NCBI RefSeq assembly: GCF_000005505.3
Contig: NC_016131.3
Location: 51,693,355 to 51,757,354 of the forward strand
Source: Brachypodium distachyon
Taxonomy: Eukaryota; Streptophyta; Magnoliopsida; Poales; Poaceae
Direction: 5' to 3'
DNA length: 64,000 bases
Shown: piece by piece, positions 25,318-36,019 of the stretch
How the letters are laid out: each line of letters opens with the position of its first letter
Numbering within the stretch: position 1 is the first letter of the stretch
Translations under genes and position numbers: made by a program
The notes under the pieces: generated by a model
What the model was told of the DNA's origin: nothing
Databases searched by the model: none
What the model saw: only the letters and a program-made list of their open reading frames with translations

Positions 25318-26648
25318 TGAAGGGGCGCGTAGAGATAAACAAAAAAACTTTTCCTACGCGAACTCCCAAGATCTAGCCGAGGTAGAAGGCCACGAGGATT
25401 ACCACTAGACGCGCAGTTGCGGATTATTGATGCGGCGCCTTGATGCAGTGCAGTCCCTCGATCCGATCCAGCCGATCCAATCTCGCGATCGTCGAAGTGC
25501 TGAACGTACAGCACCTCTGCCGGTATCCACACGTGCGAGGAGGAGCTCCGGCGGCGGACTGCTAGATCCGGTGCGACGGTTGAACTGAATCGGGCTAGGG
25601 TTCTCAACGCATGAGAGTGGAAAAAACCGTGTCCTTTAGGCATCCCACGCCCCTGCTTATATATCGAGTGGAAGTGGGCTCCAAGCCTTGTGGCCCATCC
25701 ACCCTGCGAGTCCAACTCGCATTGTCAGCCCAATTCCAGTTCGGGTCCAACCCGACCAAATACTTGCTCCCGCTCTTAAGTGTGTGACCCCACAGGCTCA
25801 TGGCGACTTGGACACGATTGGAGTCCGACTCACAATCGATCAATCGGTAGCGGCTCCTAGCAGAACGTGCCGACTCCCAAGTACCATCGAGTCATGACGA
25901 CGTACCTTCCAATGTGACATACGTCTTAGTCCCTTTTTGCCTCACGATATACCTTGTCGAACTATAGGCGATTAATCGTCATCCCTTTAATAGTTCAACT
26001 CTCTTCTCGATCTGTGATATACGATTCATCCGACTAACTCTTAGTCGATCAACCCGGTTAACAATTAACCAAGTTGCGCATGGCCATGCTTCCCGAATCA
26101 TATCACTCGAGAGGGCCCAGAGAATATCTCTCCAGTCGGAGGGGCAAAATCCCATCTTGGTTATCCACATCACACAGCTTGATTCTCAGTCAACCCGAAC
26201 TCTGCCTTTATAACTGCCCTGTTACGGAACAACGTTTGACAGAACCTAAGTTGGTGATCCACAACTCGGATTGTGCGATAACCTCAGGTCTAAGGATTAC
26301 ATTGATTGAGACATGCAAATGACGACCTACTCGTTGCATCTCAATATGGGTCAGTCCGACTCGCTAAACTCTTTAGCCGAGTCCGTGTAAGCTGGAATGA
26401 CATCACCATGCCCATGACAAGTGGAACCGAGTCATCAGCCAACTTTCACATTAGTCTAGGTTATGTGTCCAGCACAACCTCAATGACTAAGGACAATTTA
26501 GTATGAACAACATGAATACATAGTTCCACAATCAAATCACATATTCAATGATACATATCAGATGTTCAAACAAGGACAACTCAATAATATTTATGAATAC
26601 ATTGGGAATTACATCATACATGATTGCCTCTAGGGCATATTCCCAACA
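25318..26648 (-). mobile_element. Solo copia LTR, BARE/Angela-type, nested in the long LTR
   Basis: On the minus strand it begins TGTTGGGAATATGCCCTAGA, the hallmark start of BARE1/Angela/WIS LTRs, and ends ...CTACGCGCCCCTTCA. It is flanked by the 5-bp duplication AATAC (25313-25317 and 26649-26653). Its length is 1331 bp. No internal domain or second LTR is present, so it is a recombined solo LTR. Both target copies are intact, which fits a fairly recent event. Confidence 0.9.
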
Positions 26649-27062
26649 AATACTGCATGTACTTGATAGGATCTGTTATAACCCTTTGGTGAACTTGCCA
26701 ATACATTCAATGTATTGACCCCCTAGTGGATGCAACGTTTAAATGTTGCAGGTGAACCAGGTGAAGAGTGAGGTACGAACTGTTAGGATTGCGAGTTTAC
26801 ATTTCAACATGTTTCGACTGTGGAGTTGTTATGGGACTCCTGTATCTTTTGCGTTCCATTGCAAGATTTTATTTTCTTTTGAGATAACCCATGAGTTATG
26901 CAATATGTAAGTTATTACTAAATTCTGGATCAATGCGATGTAATATACTTTTGACCTTTCTATCTTGATATTACATCTTGAAACTGTGTGTGCTAGCGAG
27001 TCGATCTAGGAACTAGCACTATAAGCACAGAGATCGAACCCTGTAAGGGGGGGATCGCTTCA

Positions 27063-28384
27063 TGATATAACACTTCCAATCAATGATAGACAGAGGATAT
27101 CTGCAAGCTGTGATGATGGTTGCCCTTGGAGGATGTGGGCCTCATATGACAGTAGAACTAAGTGCATTGTCATCAAGAGATACAATGGTGAACACAATTG
27201 CAACAAGAAGTGGAAGGTTAGAGCTTTCACCTCCAAGTTTCTGGCAAGGAAGTACATTGAGCATTTCAGGGCTGATGAGAAAGGAAAGGATGTGCAAGGT
27301 TCAAAGCTGGACTACCACCTACAGCAGCCCAACAAAGGCATGGTACCAGGCAGAGGAAAAGAAGGGCTGCACCTAGTGCTGCAAACCAAGAGCAAGAAGA
27401 TAGTGGGCAACCTGAGCATGAAGATGGTGGGCAACCTGAGGTGCATTATGTTGATTCATCTGAGCATGATGAGCCTGTCATTACACAACTAAATCAACAG
27501 GTAACTACAAACTTGTGTGTTTCTCTGTCTTCATACACTTACAAACAGCTAGTTAGCTTTGTGACTCCTTTGTCTATGTTACTTACTTGTAATAGGCACA
27601 AGTTGGGCCACAGAACATGCAATGTTCTCAGAACATGCAATCAGAGTGCCCACAAAGTTCTTCTCAGCACACTGAACATACCATGTTGAATGCAAGGATG
27701 GCAGATGTAAGCTTATACAAATGCTATGATTCATTTAATGCTAAGAGCTACTCAATTCTGCTATACTCAATTGTGAACATACCATGCACATTAAACTGTT
27801 ACATCCCTTGGTATTGCAGAGACTTATGCCCAAGGTTGTCAATTTTGTACCAAGATCCCTTCCAGACAGCTCTTTTATCTTAGCTGCTAGGGATGAACTT
27901 ACACCTATAGGCAATGCACTCAATTTAGGAAGCACATCAATTAGTACACATCACTTGCAGCAGAAGGTTCAGGCTATGAAGTATGCCAAAAGCAAAGTGT
28001 TTGCTACACGAAGAGAGTATGAGTCACATCACAAGCAAGCTGCAGCAGTGCTTGCAAAGAGGAAGGAAGCAGCAGAAAAGAAGGCAGCTGATGCTCTAGC
28101 TGCAAAAAAGGAGGCACAAGCAAAGAAGCTGTAGTTGCAGAAGCAAATAAGAAGGAGGCGCAAGCAAAGAAGGCAGCCCTGTTGGAGGCAAAGAAGCTGG
28201 CTGCAGCTGAGAAGAGACAAGCAGCTGACGCAGCAAATAAGATAGTAGCTGAACAGAAGGAGGCTGGAATGAGGCAAAGGCAAGAAGCTGCAGCTGCCAA
28301 AAGAGCAGGCATTGCAATGGCAAGAGAAGATGCACAAGCAAAGAAGAAAACCAAGAAGGACTCTATGTTTGACATTTTCAGATG
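27063..28384 (+). pseudogene. MULE transposase, rest of N-domain joined to C-terminal tail
   Basis: Directly after the LTR insertion the frame resumes (DITLPINDRQRISASC, then CPWRMWASYDSRTKCIVIKR, then NGEHNCNKKWKVRAF), the zinc-binding MuDR N-terminal domain. Soon after 'HFRADEKGKD' (about 27290) the similarity jumps, in another frame, to a C-terminal style tail (RKRRAAPSAANQEQED, then PKVVNFVPRSLPDSSF). It ends with lysine/alanine-rich helices (KRKEAAEKKAADALAAKKEA). Another one-base shift lies near 28130. The DDE catalytic domain and SWIM zinc finger are absent, so no active transposase can be made. Confidence 0.7.
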
Positions 28385-29023
28385 AACTTGGTTATTGGAG
28401 CTGTGAGCTTGGTTATACATACTCTGCACTTTTTTTTTACATACTCTGCAGTTTACTTGGAGTACGCTTTAACTTGTGTGGTGAACTTGGTTATTTTGGA
28501 GTTGTGAACCGTGAACCATGTTGCATTTTGGAGCTATGAACTAGGTTATTCTGTCAGCTAAGTTGTAAGCACAGTGTTGAAAGCTTTTTACTAAATTTTT
28601 GTTGAAGACTAATTCTGGGTTGCTGTGTTTCGTATATTTCTGTTTTTTATCTTTGTGTCTAGCTGATGATTTGTTTCTGTCATGCAGCAAGGTTTTGCAT
28701 TTCAGTCATCCTGGAGCTAGCCCTGTGTCAACTTTCTGCCATATTTGACCATTTGATCATAGAACAATTGAGCACCAGGCCACCATGCTTGATAGAGCTA
28801 GCAACGCTGCTACTGGCGGTGGCGGAAGACATGGCAAAGCAACAGCGGCGGCGGCGGAGACTGGGAAAGGGCGACGGCTACGAGGCCAGCGTTACGTATT
28901 CGTAGGAGAAATTGATGACCTTCACCAGCAATTGATCTCTGGTTTTCAAAGAAAATGAGAGAAATGAGAAGGGGGGAAGAGAAAGATTTACATTGGCGGG
29001 TGGACCAGTCAACTCCATACCGT

Positions 29024-29176
29024 ATGCCACGTGTCAAGAATACGAGCGCAAACGTACGCGTCGACCGTATGTGGATCAGTCTGTCAAGTATAGGAATCGT
29101 ATTTTGCACTTTCTTGAATACAGTGACCAAACTGAACCTTGCTGTCAAGTACAAATACCGTGGATGCATTTTACTC
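29024..29176 (-). repeat. Right terminal inverted repeat of the MULE
   Basis: Reverse complement of the left arm with scattered mismatches; ends ...GCATTTTACTC directly before the second TTGGAGTAA. The arms are long for a MITE and normal for a MULE. Confidence 0.9.
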
Positions 29177-29185
29177 TTGGAGTAA
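29177..29185. repeat. 9-bp target duplication of the MULE, right copy
   Basis: TTGGAGTAA, identical to the left copy. Confidence 0.9.
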
Positions 29186-29569
29186 CATTTGGCAAAATTA
29201 TGGGTTTCTTAGGAAGAAGAGCTAGTAAGAACCAATATTACTAGGTGAACGTGTAAAGACGACTAATATATCATTTCATAATCGATGCATGCGAACTTGG
29301 CAAAAACTTGAGCAATGTACACACCTGCTAGTATGCACTCAACGAAGTTGTTTCTCCGTTACTACTTAGCTAAACATTTAGTTATAAGCTCCACTGATAT
29401 CTAGAATCTGAAAATCCTTATGAAAAATGCTGCCAGTACACCTCATGCATGCCTCCTTGCTCAATGCTTACCATTAATTAGACCAGATCCACTCCTCTTT
29501 GAAAATAACACACACATCCTCAACCACAATCACTAGTTATATTTTGAAATAATTTTTTATTATGAGTTA

Positions 29570-29681
29570 CTCCATCCGTTTCATAATTCCTGTCGAAATC
29601 TTATATGTATGTAGATATTTTTTAAAAATGGATACATCCATTTTTGATAAATTTGAGGTAAGAATTATAAAACTGAAGAAA
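29570..29681. mobile_element. Stowaway MITE, degenerate right end
   Basis: Starts CTCCATCCGTTTCATAATTC after TA; the body has 'tatgtagatattttttaaaaatggatacatcca'. The right end (gaactgaagaa) is a poor match to the left. Confidence 0.6.
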
Positions 29682-30123
29682 TACGGTTTAATGTTAGCAC
29701 CACCACAATTATTAGTTAGTTTAATGATTTTCCCAAGGCTTAAACATCAGCCACTAGCTTGCTCACACCTCGTGCCACAAAATTTTAAACAAAACTTTTC
29801 TAACTTATAACTACTCACACGGTCAAACCTCGTGCAACATAATTCTGAACAAAACCAAATACGATTCTGCACGCTGACGTTTCTTTTTTGAAAGGTACTG
29901 CACGCTGACATTTCAACGAAACTAGCTTTAGACTGGCGACGACCTGACGGCTGACGTCTGACGATGGCGATGGCGGGTCAGGTGCCGTGCACTCGTGCAG
30001 CCCGGAAGCCCAGGAAGCGACTTCCCCGAAGGCCCAAGAAGCCTTGCAAACAATAAGACCACGATCCCTAGTCTCCTTTCCGGCGTTCCCGAACCCCTCT
30101 TCCCCTCCTCCACTCCACCGGAA

Positions 30124-31335
30124 ATGGCCTTGCCGGCGATCACCAACGACCTCCTGGCGGAGATATTCCTCCGCCTGCCCACCCCGGGCGACCTCGTCCG
30201 CGCCTCCGCCGTCTGCGTCTCCTTCCGCCGGCTCGTCACCGTCCGCTCCTTCCTCCGGCGCTTCCTCTCCCTCCACGCCCCGCCCTTCCTCGGCTTCCTC
30301 GACGGCGACGGCGACGTCTTCCACCTGGCCCTCCCGCCGCACCCCTCCGCGCCCGCCGCCCGCGCGGTGTCCCTCTCTGCCGACTTCTCCTTCTCCTTCC
30401 TCCCGACCCACGACCGCTGGATCGTCCTGGACGTCCGCGACGGCCGCTTCCTCCTCGACCGCGCCCCGGAGGAGTACGGCCGCGAGGAGTCCCTAGACTT
30501 CACGGAGCTCGCCGTCTGCGACCCTTTGCAGCGCCGGTGCCTCCTGCTTCCCCCGGTCCCTGACGACCTCGCCGCTTCGGTGGAACACCCGCTCCATGTG
30601 GAATTCGGCTGCTGGTGCGAGCCCTTCCTCGTTCCGTCCGGCGAGGACGACGAGGAGGAGGAAGGGGAATTGGAAGAGACGTCCTTCAGAGTGATACGGA
30701 TGGCACACTGCAAAACTAAGCTGGTCGCCTTCATCTTCTCTTCAAGCACAGGGCAGTGGCGTACATTTGCGTCGCATTGTTGGAGCGATTTGTTAGGGGA
30801 GACGGGCGTGTCGACCGATGTGATCTTCGGGCGGCAATATGCCTGCAGCTGCTTCTACTGGGTAGTGGGTTCCACGGAAAAGTTGCTTGTGCTTGACACT
30901 AGGAAGATGGAGTTCTCCATTGCTGACGTCCCACCTGGTTGCCATAGGCGACACATCGCCATTGTGGATGCAGGGGAAGGCAGGCCAGGGATGTTTTCGC
31001 TCCGCGAAAATGTTGCAGATGACACAGTTTGCCTTCATTATATCGTTAGGCGAAACCAAGATGAGAGTTCCAGCCAGTGGCAGATGGAGAAGACAGTCCC
31101 GTTGGATTCTGCGTACCGGTACTACATCAGAGGCGCTACAGAGAGGTACTTGCTCCTGCTAAGGTGTCCCCGGCACCTGAATGTAAGGTCGCTGCTGGAT
31201 GTGCGGCATTTCGAGTGGTTCTCACTGGATGTCAAGACATTGCAGCTTGACAAGGTGTGTGTGTTGAATCACGGCATCCTACATACGCACATCTATACCA
31301 ACTTCCCACCATCGCTGTTGCCACCGACAATATGA
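30124..31335 (+). CDS. F-box protein, single coding exon
   Basis: A 403-residue protein. Residues 4-45 form an F-box (LPAITNDLLAEIFLRLPTPG, then LVRASAVCVSFRRLV). This domain binds SKP1 in SCF ubiquitin ligases. The remainder is the divergent C-terminal region usual for grass F-box proteins, with tryptophan/leucine-rich strands (DRWIVLDVRDGRFLL, GQWRTFASHCWSDLL, TEKLLVLDTRKMEFSIADVP) and an acidic loop (EDDEEEEGELEE). No LRR or Kelch signature is clear, so the substrate is unknown. The start is placed at the ATG beginning MALPAITND, in a strongly GC-rich region; an in-frame ATG 43 codons upstream is possible but the extra sequence is not conserved-looking. A GTAAGC right after the stop hints at a 3' UTR intron. 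GC content falls steeply from 5' to 3', as in many grass genes. Confidence 0.85.
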   Translation: MALPAITNDLLAEIFLRLPTPGDLVRASAVCVSFRRLVTVRSFLRRFLSLHAPPFLGFLDGDGDVFHLALPPHPSAPAARAVSLSADFSFSFLPTHDRWIVLDVRDGRFLLDRAPEEYGREESLDFTELAVCDPLQRRCLLLPPVPDDLAASVEHPLHVEFGCWCEPFLVPSGEDDEEEEGELEETSFRVIRMAHCKTKLVAFIFSSSTGQWRTFASHCWSDLLGETGVSTDVIFGRQYACSCFYWVVGSTEKLLVLDTRKMEFSIADVPPGCHRRHIAIVDAGEGRPGMFSLRENVADDTVCLHYIVRRNQDESSSQWQMEKTVPLDSAYRYYIRGATERYLLLLRCPRHLNVRSLLDVRHFEWFSLDVKTLQLDKVCVLNHGILHTHIYTNFPPSLLPPTI

Positions 31336-33280
31336 AGGGGTAAGCTTTCTATTGCATTCTAGTTATCCCCCTTTCCTGTATAGTTAGCACACATCACAAA
31401 CATTTCCTAATCTTTGATTGTTAATTGTTAACTATTAAAGTGGCAATTCCTGTTCACATGTTCAGTAGTGGTTATTTTCTTTGCACTCGGTGGAAAGCTA
31501 ATGAAGCGTAGTTATGTAAATGTGATTTATTGCTTGTCTGATTCAGTTGCTGCTTTAAGGTTATCAGTTTAAAGCACACCGTGTGTATCATATACAGCCA
31601 CGTTTGAGCCCTCATTGAACCGCAAAATCACTAGATCACAGCAGTTAGTTTGGACTAATTTTGTATTACTAAGCTAATGGAGAATATTTACAAGCTTAAA
31701 TCCAGTTTACCTTCCATATTTTCTCCTTGGAAGCATTCATTTCTGTCAAGATTGACTTATTTTGCCCACCTTTCGTAGTAACATCAGAGTTCATGTTGCA
31801 TTTGTAAACTGAACTGCCCATTTTCGTAGACATGAACATGAGCTTACTATTCATCCAACACGAACTGCCTATTCTGTATGAACTAACTTCTTTATAAATG
31901 CAACACGCAACTTGGTATGGAGTATTTCGTATGAGCTGCTGAACTGCCCATTTTCGTAAACATGAACATGAACTGATTAGTTATCCAACACAAACTGCCT
32001 ATTTTGTATGAGCTAACTTTACAAATGCGACACTAACTGAATATTTTGTATGAGCTAACTTCTTTATGTTTGCATCCCTCTGTCTGACTATTTGTCCCAA
32101 CCTGTACTGTGCATTACAGCGATGAACATACAAAGGCCAGTGGTTGCACCGTTGCAGTGGCGGCTCCTCTAACTTCGCTCAAGGAAAGTTGGACGTCGAT
32201 CATCTCTCTCATCTGCCGTCCTCCAACTATTTGACGCCCTTCCTCAACTTTACTTGCTTAACCAACTTGACCAAAGAAAAGTCTGAAAGTTTATATAGGG
32301 TACAAACTACATTTGAAAAAGATTGCTGTAATGAAAAATTCATAGCATATTATTAAACATACGTTCTGCATTGCCGTATTTGTGGCTGGTCTTTTCTTGC
32401 TTGTGTTTCCTATCAAGCCAACTTTTCTATCTCTTTGAATATCGGTTTGCGAATTGGCTTTTCTTCAGCTGTGCAGCATTCAAGAAATTATCTGGTGCTT
32501 GAGCACTTGGACATCGCGTCTTTCTTCAGAACTAATTTTGCATGCACTTGGTGGTGTTGCTTACAAAGGCGATCATGGGTGTTCTCGATTAGAATGCAAC
32601 ATTCTTCATCTGCTCCTGTAGTGACCAATTTGGCAAATTTATGCCAGCGGAGATTGTAGTGCACTGTGGCATCCAACTTGGATTTCCAATCATCCTTCAG
32701 CGACTGTCCTTGACGCATCTAGACTGCCTTTCTCGGGTCGTCGAGATATCGTACGCCGGCAGCAGCCAAGTTGATGAAATCTATTCCCCTTTCCAAAAAA
32801 AAAAACGCAGGCAGTAAAGAGTTTTGCTATATCTAAGTCTTCTTATTTTTGCTCAGAGATAATTTGATTTTCTCAGCTATTGGATATGGTTTGTGCTTTA
32901 AGCTTCAAACAAAAACGATGAAAAGAAAAAATTGAATGTCGTCCAAATATTAATCCAATTGTTCTATTTGTTGAATGAGATTTAAACCTTTCGCTTGAAA
33001 GTCCAAATATTAATCCAATTGTTCTATTTGTTGAATGAGATTTAAACCTTTCGCTTGAAAATCAGTCGCCCGAGACATAACCACATCTTTTATCACGTCA
33101 TGGCCGCATAATATTTCTCCCCTGCTAATCGCAAAAAGAAAAGAAAAGGAAATCTGTCATACCTTCCAGAATAGTGCGTAGTAGAAACCGCTTATCCTCC
33201 TCCATATATCAGTTTTAATCAGTTTGTGCTACTCTAAGAACCGTGAGCAGTAGAAAAGACCAGATGCATGGACAAAACCA
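31336..33280. other. 3' flank of the F-box gene with diverged repeats
   Basis: Possible 3' UTR exon after 'tgcattacag' at about 32120. Positions 31800-32075 contain diverged tandem copies of 'gaactgcccattttcgtaaacatgaacatga' and 'aactgcctattttgtatgagctaact' (unit about 130 bases). No further coding exon is supported. Confidence 0.45.
32941..33060. repeat. Exact 60-bp tandem duplication
   Basis: Positions 32941-33000 and 33001-33060 are identical at every base, beginning gtccaaatattaatcc and ending cgcttgaaa. The match does not extend into either flank, so the unit is exactly 60 bases. Confidence 0.95.
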
Positions 33281-33937
33281 CTCTCTCCGTTTCTAAATAT
33301 AAGAAATCATATTTTCATCCTAAGTTAAACCTTTTCAAGTTTGACCAAATTTATAGAAAAAACTACTCCCTCCGATCCATATTACTGGTCAAAATATTAC
33401 ATGTATCTAGACGATTTTTAGGCATAAATATATCCATATTTAGACAAATTTGAGACAATAAATATGGATCGGAGAAAGTAGTAAGATCTACAATATCAAA
33501 TGAGTATACTACGAACATGTTTCATAAAACCAATTTGGAGGTCCAAATGTTGGTAGTTTTTTATCAAGGTAATTGCACCAGTAGCCCAACAACTTGAGAG
33601 GTGTTGATAGTTTTTTATCGAGATAAAACCAATTTGGAAGTCCAAATGTTTGGGATCATCGATAGGTGATTAATTTTACAAATTGTTTCAGTCCGAGGAA
33701 CTTTTTTGCGAAATTTACACGGGCTCCATGTATGTGTCCATTTGGACTAATTAGACCAAAATGCTCCCGAATCTCAACTTTTAGGACTAGTTTTGCTCAC
33801 TTTGCAACTTGTTGGACTAAAATGTTCCCACCTCTCAAATTGTTAGGCCAGTTGTGCAATTACCTCTTTTTTTTATAAACTTGATCAAACTTAAAGAAAA
33901 TTGACTTAGGACTTCTTATATTTAGGAACGGAGTTAG
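33281..33937. mobile_element. Stowaway-type MITE carrying nested insertions
   Basis: The left end ctctctccgtttctaaatataag and right end 'cttatatttaggaacggagttag' are inverted partners, interrupted by a second Stowaway (33366-33478) and about 400 bp of other sequence with the repeated phrase 'tccaaatgtt...tttttatc'. Confidence 0.6.
33366..33478. mobile_element. Stowaway MITE nested in the preceding element
   Basis: CTCCCTCCGATCCATATTAC at the left and 'aatatggatcggagaaag' at the right, flanked by TA on both sides; 113 bp. Confidence 0.85.
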
Positions 33938-35064
33938 TAACATCTATATCAAAAGAAAGAGATTCTTGGTTTTATTGCTCATGCTTCCTCATCTGCGCTC
34001 GTCAAGCCAACTTTGCTTTTCGGGAGGTGAAAGAGGGGTTGAAGCGGACAAGTCGAAGTAACAGCATTGAATACACAGGAACGCTTATTTCGGACAGGGT
34101 TCCGGAAAAGGTAGCCTACTCGACAGAACTGGCAGGCTCTCTCGGCTCGGAGGTAGACACTCTCGACTCGGAGTGGAGATATTGTAAAACCATTTGTGAG
34201 AAGTGGCGGTGGCTTGAACTTGGCCAGAAAAGGGGATTCTTGTATCCTCCTCGAAAGAGGATTGGAAGTTTGCCGATTTCGCCAACCCCCTCACTTTGTC
34301 AAGTCACTATCCTCCCGAGGGGAGAGACTTAAGTTTTCGCAGATTCTTTCCTCCGAGGGAGAGCGGCGAAAGGGAGCGCCTCCGGATGCCCGTGGCAGCT
34401 CTAGACTTCACCATGTGCTCGCCTTGGTGGACAGCCCGCTTTTGGCCTCGTTGAATGGCACCCCTTGACGTGTCGGGCCAGCCTTCTTGGCTTTCTTCTT
34501 CCTGATGGGGGAGCAATCTCCGGTTGTGGCCCAGGGCCTAACATTTTAGGCTAGAAACTAGAGCCCGAGCCTGGCGCATGCGTCGAGCTTTTAGGTCGAG
34601 CTTTCCATGTACATGTGTATTTGATATGTACTTGCATACTCAAGTGTCCAACGACACACGCCAGGTCATTTGGAGATAAGGATAAGCGGCGATGCGGAAC
34701 ACGTTGTGGATGGGCTCAATCGAGGAGCGAGAGGAGGAGATGGAGAAGGTGGTATGCTGCCTGGAACCTTTGGCTCGAAGTGGATGCCGGTGGATAAGTT
34801 TTGAATTAAATTTAAAACGGAGAACACATATCGGTTGAAATGTGAGCAATCCACTAAGCATATCCCAGAGCATAAATCCAAATAAAAAACAGAATATAAA
34901 AGACATATGATTGTAATGTCATGACCATTTGAATTCCGTAGGATTATGGTTGCACCAATTGATTGAACCAAAGAAAAACCAAAAGAATCTTATCGACTGT
35001 TTAGTGATTGAATTTTTTCTTATGAAATTAGTGCAAACTAATTCTTAGAAAACAATGTCACATA
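33938..35064. other. Gene-free stretch, probable TE remnant
   Basis: Positions 34020-34560 are moderately GC-rich with repeated 'ctcggctcggag / ctcgactcggag' words and no intact frame. They resemble a retrotransposon leader or LTR fragment, but ends were not found. The remainder is AT-rich and unassigned. Confidence 0.35.
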
Positions 35065-35177
35065 CTTCCTCCGTCTCATATTAAATGATTTTCTATTACA
35101 TGTATCTAGATACTTTTTAAACATAGATACATCCATATTTAGACAAATTTGAGTCACTTAATATGAGACGGACGGAG
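35065..35177. mobile_element. Stowaway MITE
   Basis: Starts CTTCCTCCGTCTCATATTAA and ends TTAATATGAGACGGACGGAG, flanked by TA; 113 bp with near-perfect inverted ends. Confidence 0.9.
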
Positions 35178-35525
35178 TACTTCATATGTTCCATAATTCT
35201 TAACACATTTATGTCTAGATACATATATATTTAGATGCATTTTAGTGTATAGACGTGCTCATTAAAAAATAGATAAAAGGAAGTTGCCCAGTTCCATTTC
35301 AACGAAACGAAGCACCATTCAGTGTACGCTCCATTATAAGCCGTCAACGAGGCCAAAGCAAGTGTTATAAGAATCAAGCAAAAACAGTAAATCAAAACCC
35401 AAAACTTCGGCAGACGGAGGCAGACGGAGTGTAGACGCTCTGTTGATCAGCACAGCTTCAGCCCAGTTTTGACTCACACAGCGTGGGGGTTTCAGGGCCT
35501 AGCAAGATGGTTCGGCGTTTCTTGA

Positions 35526-35653
35526 TCACCAAAGCCGGGGAGTCTCTGCCGCTTTGATCTCAGGAATATGCACTTGTTCCGGAGCAAAATATCCTTTTTC
35601 GGACACAACGGCTGACAACGCTTTAGCAAGGACATCAAGTGCTTTCGCGAGAC
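35526..35653 (-). CDS. Orphan last exon of an unidentified gene or captured fragment
   Basis: On the minus strand an AG acceptor is followed by 41 codons and TGA. The sequence is protein-like and balanced (LAKALDVLAKALSAVVSEKG, then YFAPEQVHIPEIKAAETPRLW up to the stop). Reading phase at the acceptor would be 1 (two bases complete a split codon). No matching upstream exon was found between here and the divergent gene at 36.0 kb. It may be a terminal exon with a distant partner, or a gene piece carried by a transposon. I do not recognise the family. Confidence 0.3.
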
Positions 35654-36019
35654 CTGAATATTGAGCCACACATGTCAAGCAAATAGAAGGTTAAAAATTA
35701 TGGAACAGGAGTAATTCGACAAAAAACCAAACAAAATACATGACTCTGCCCAAATATACTGGTCCGGACCAACTATTTCAAATACTATAAAATATACTCC
35801 AGTAAAAAACAACTCCGGAGCCACGCATAGTCGCAGTCCAACCACGTACCGATCAAATGCCGTCCGTTTTCGCTCCATCCAATCCAACGGCCTACAAGCC
35901 CTCCTAGTCCACGACCAAAATAGGTATGCGGCTGTGCGGGGTCGCTCTCTTCCCCTTTTCCCACCCTTTCGCCCCGCTCGAAATTTTGAATTCTGTTCAA
36001 CCACCCAAGTCGACCAGCG

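Larger units (their letters stand above)
21448..27062. mobile_element. Very long solo LTR (LARD/Sukkula-like), 4.28 kb without its nested insert
   Basis: Begins TGTAACATCCCAG and ends GGATCGCTTCA, with TG...CA termini and a 5-bp duplication TGATA. I found no second copy of either end inside, no primer-binding site and no gag-pol coding. The simplest reading is a single LTR left after recombination. After subtracting the nested copia LTR and its duplication (1336 bp) it is 4279 bp. LTRs of this size are known in Pooideae LARD elements such as Sukkula; the family name is inferred from length and lack of coding, not from an alignment. A TATA box (22821) and a CT-rich leader lie inside, as in an LTR promoter. 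Confidence 0.75.
19790..29176 (+). mobile_element. Mutator-like DNA transposon (MULE), internally deleted, with nested LTR insertions
   Basis: The ends are inverted copies (19790-19942 and 29024-29176) that begin GAGTAAAATGCATCCACGG, flanked by the 9-bp direct repeat TTGGAGTAA. The total is 9387 bp, of which 5620 bp is a later LTR insertion with its target copy, so the MULE itself is about 3.8 kb. Internal + strand fragments match MuDR-type transposases at the N-terminus and C-terminal tail, but the DDE catalytic region is missing. It is therefore a non-autonomous derivative. The interior order is 5' leader, N-terminal gene part, insertion, zinc-binding N-domain, deletion junction, lysine/alanine-rich tail. 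Confidence 0.9.

Noticed and set aside
21448..27062. A full-length retrotransposon between the TGATA duplications
   Set aside because: There is no gag-pol, no primer-binding site and no second LTR copy; the interior is noncoding apart from the nested copia LTR.
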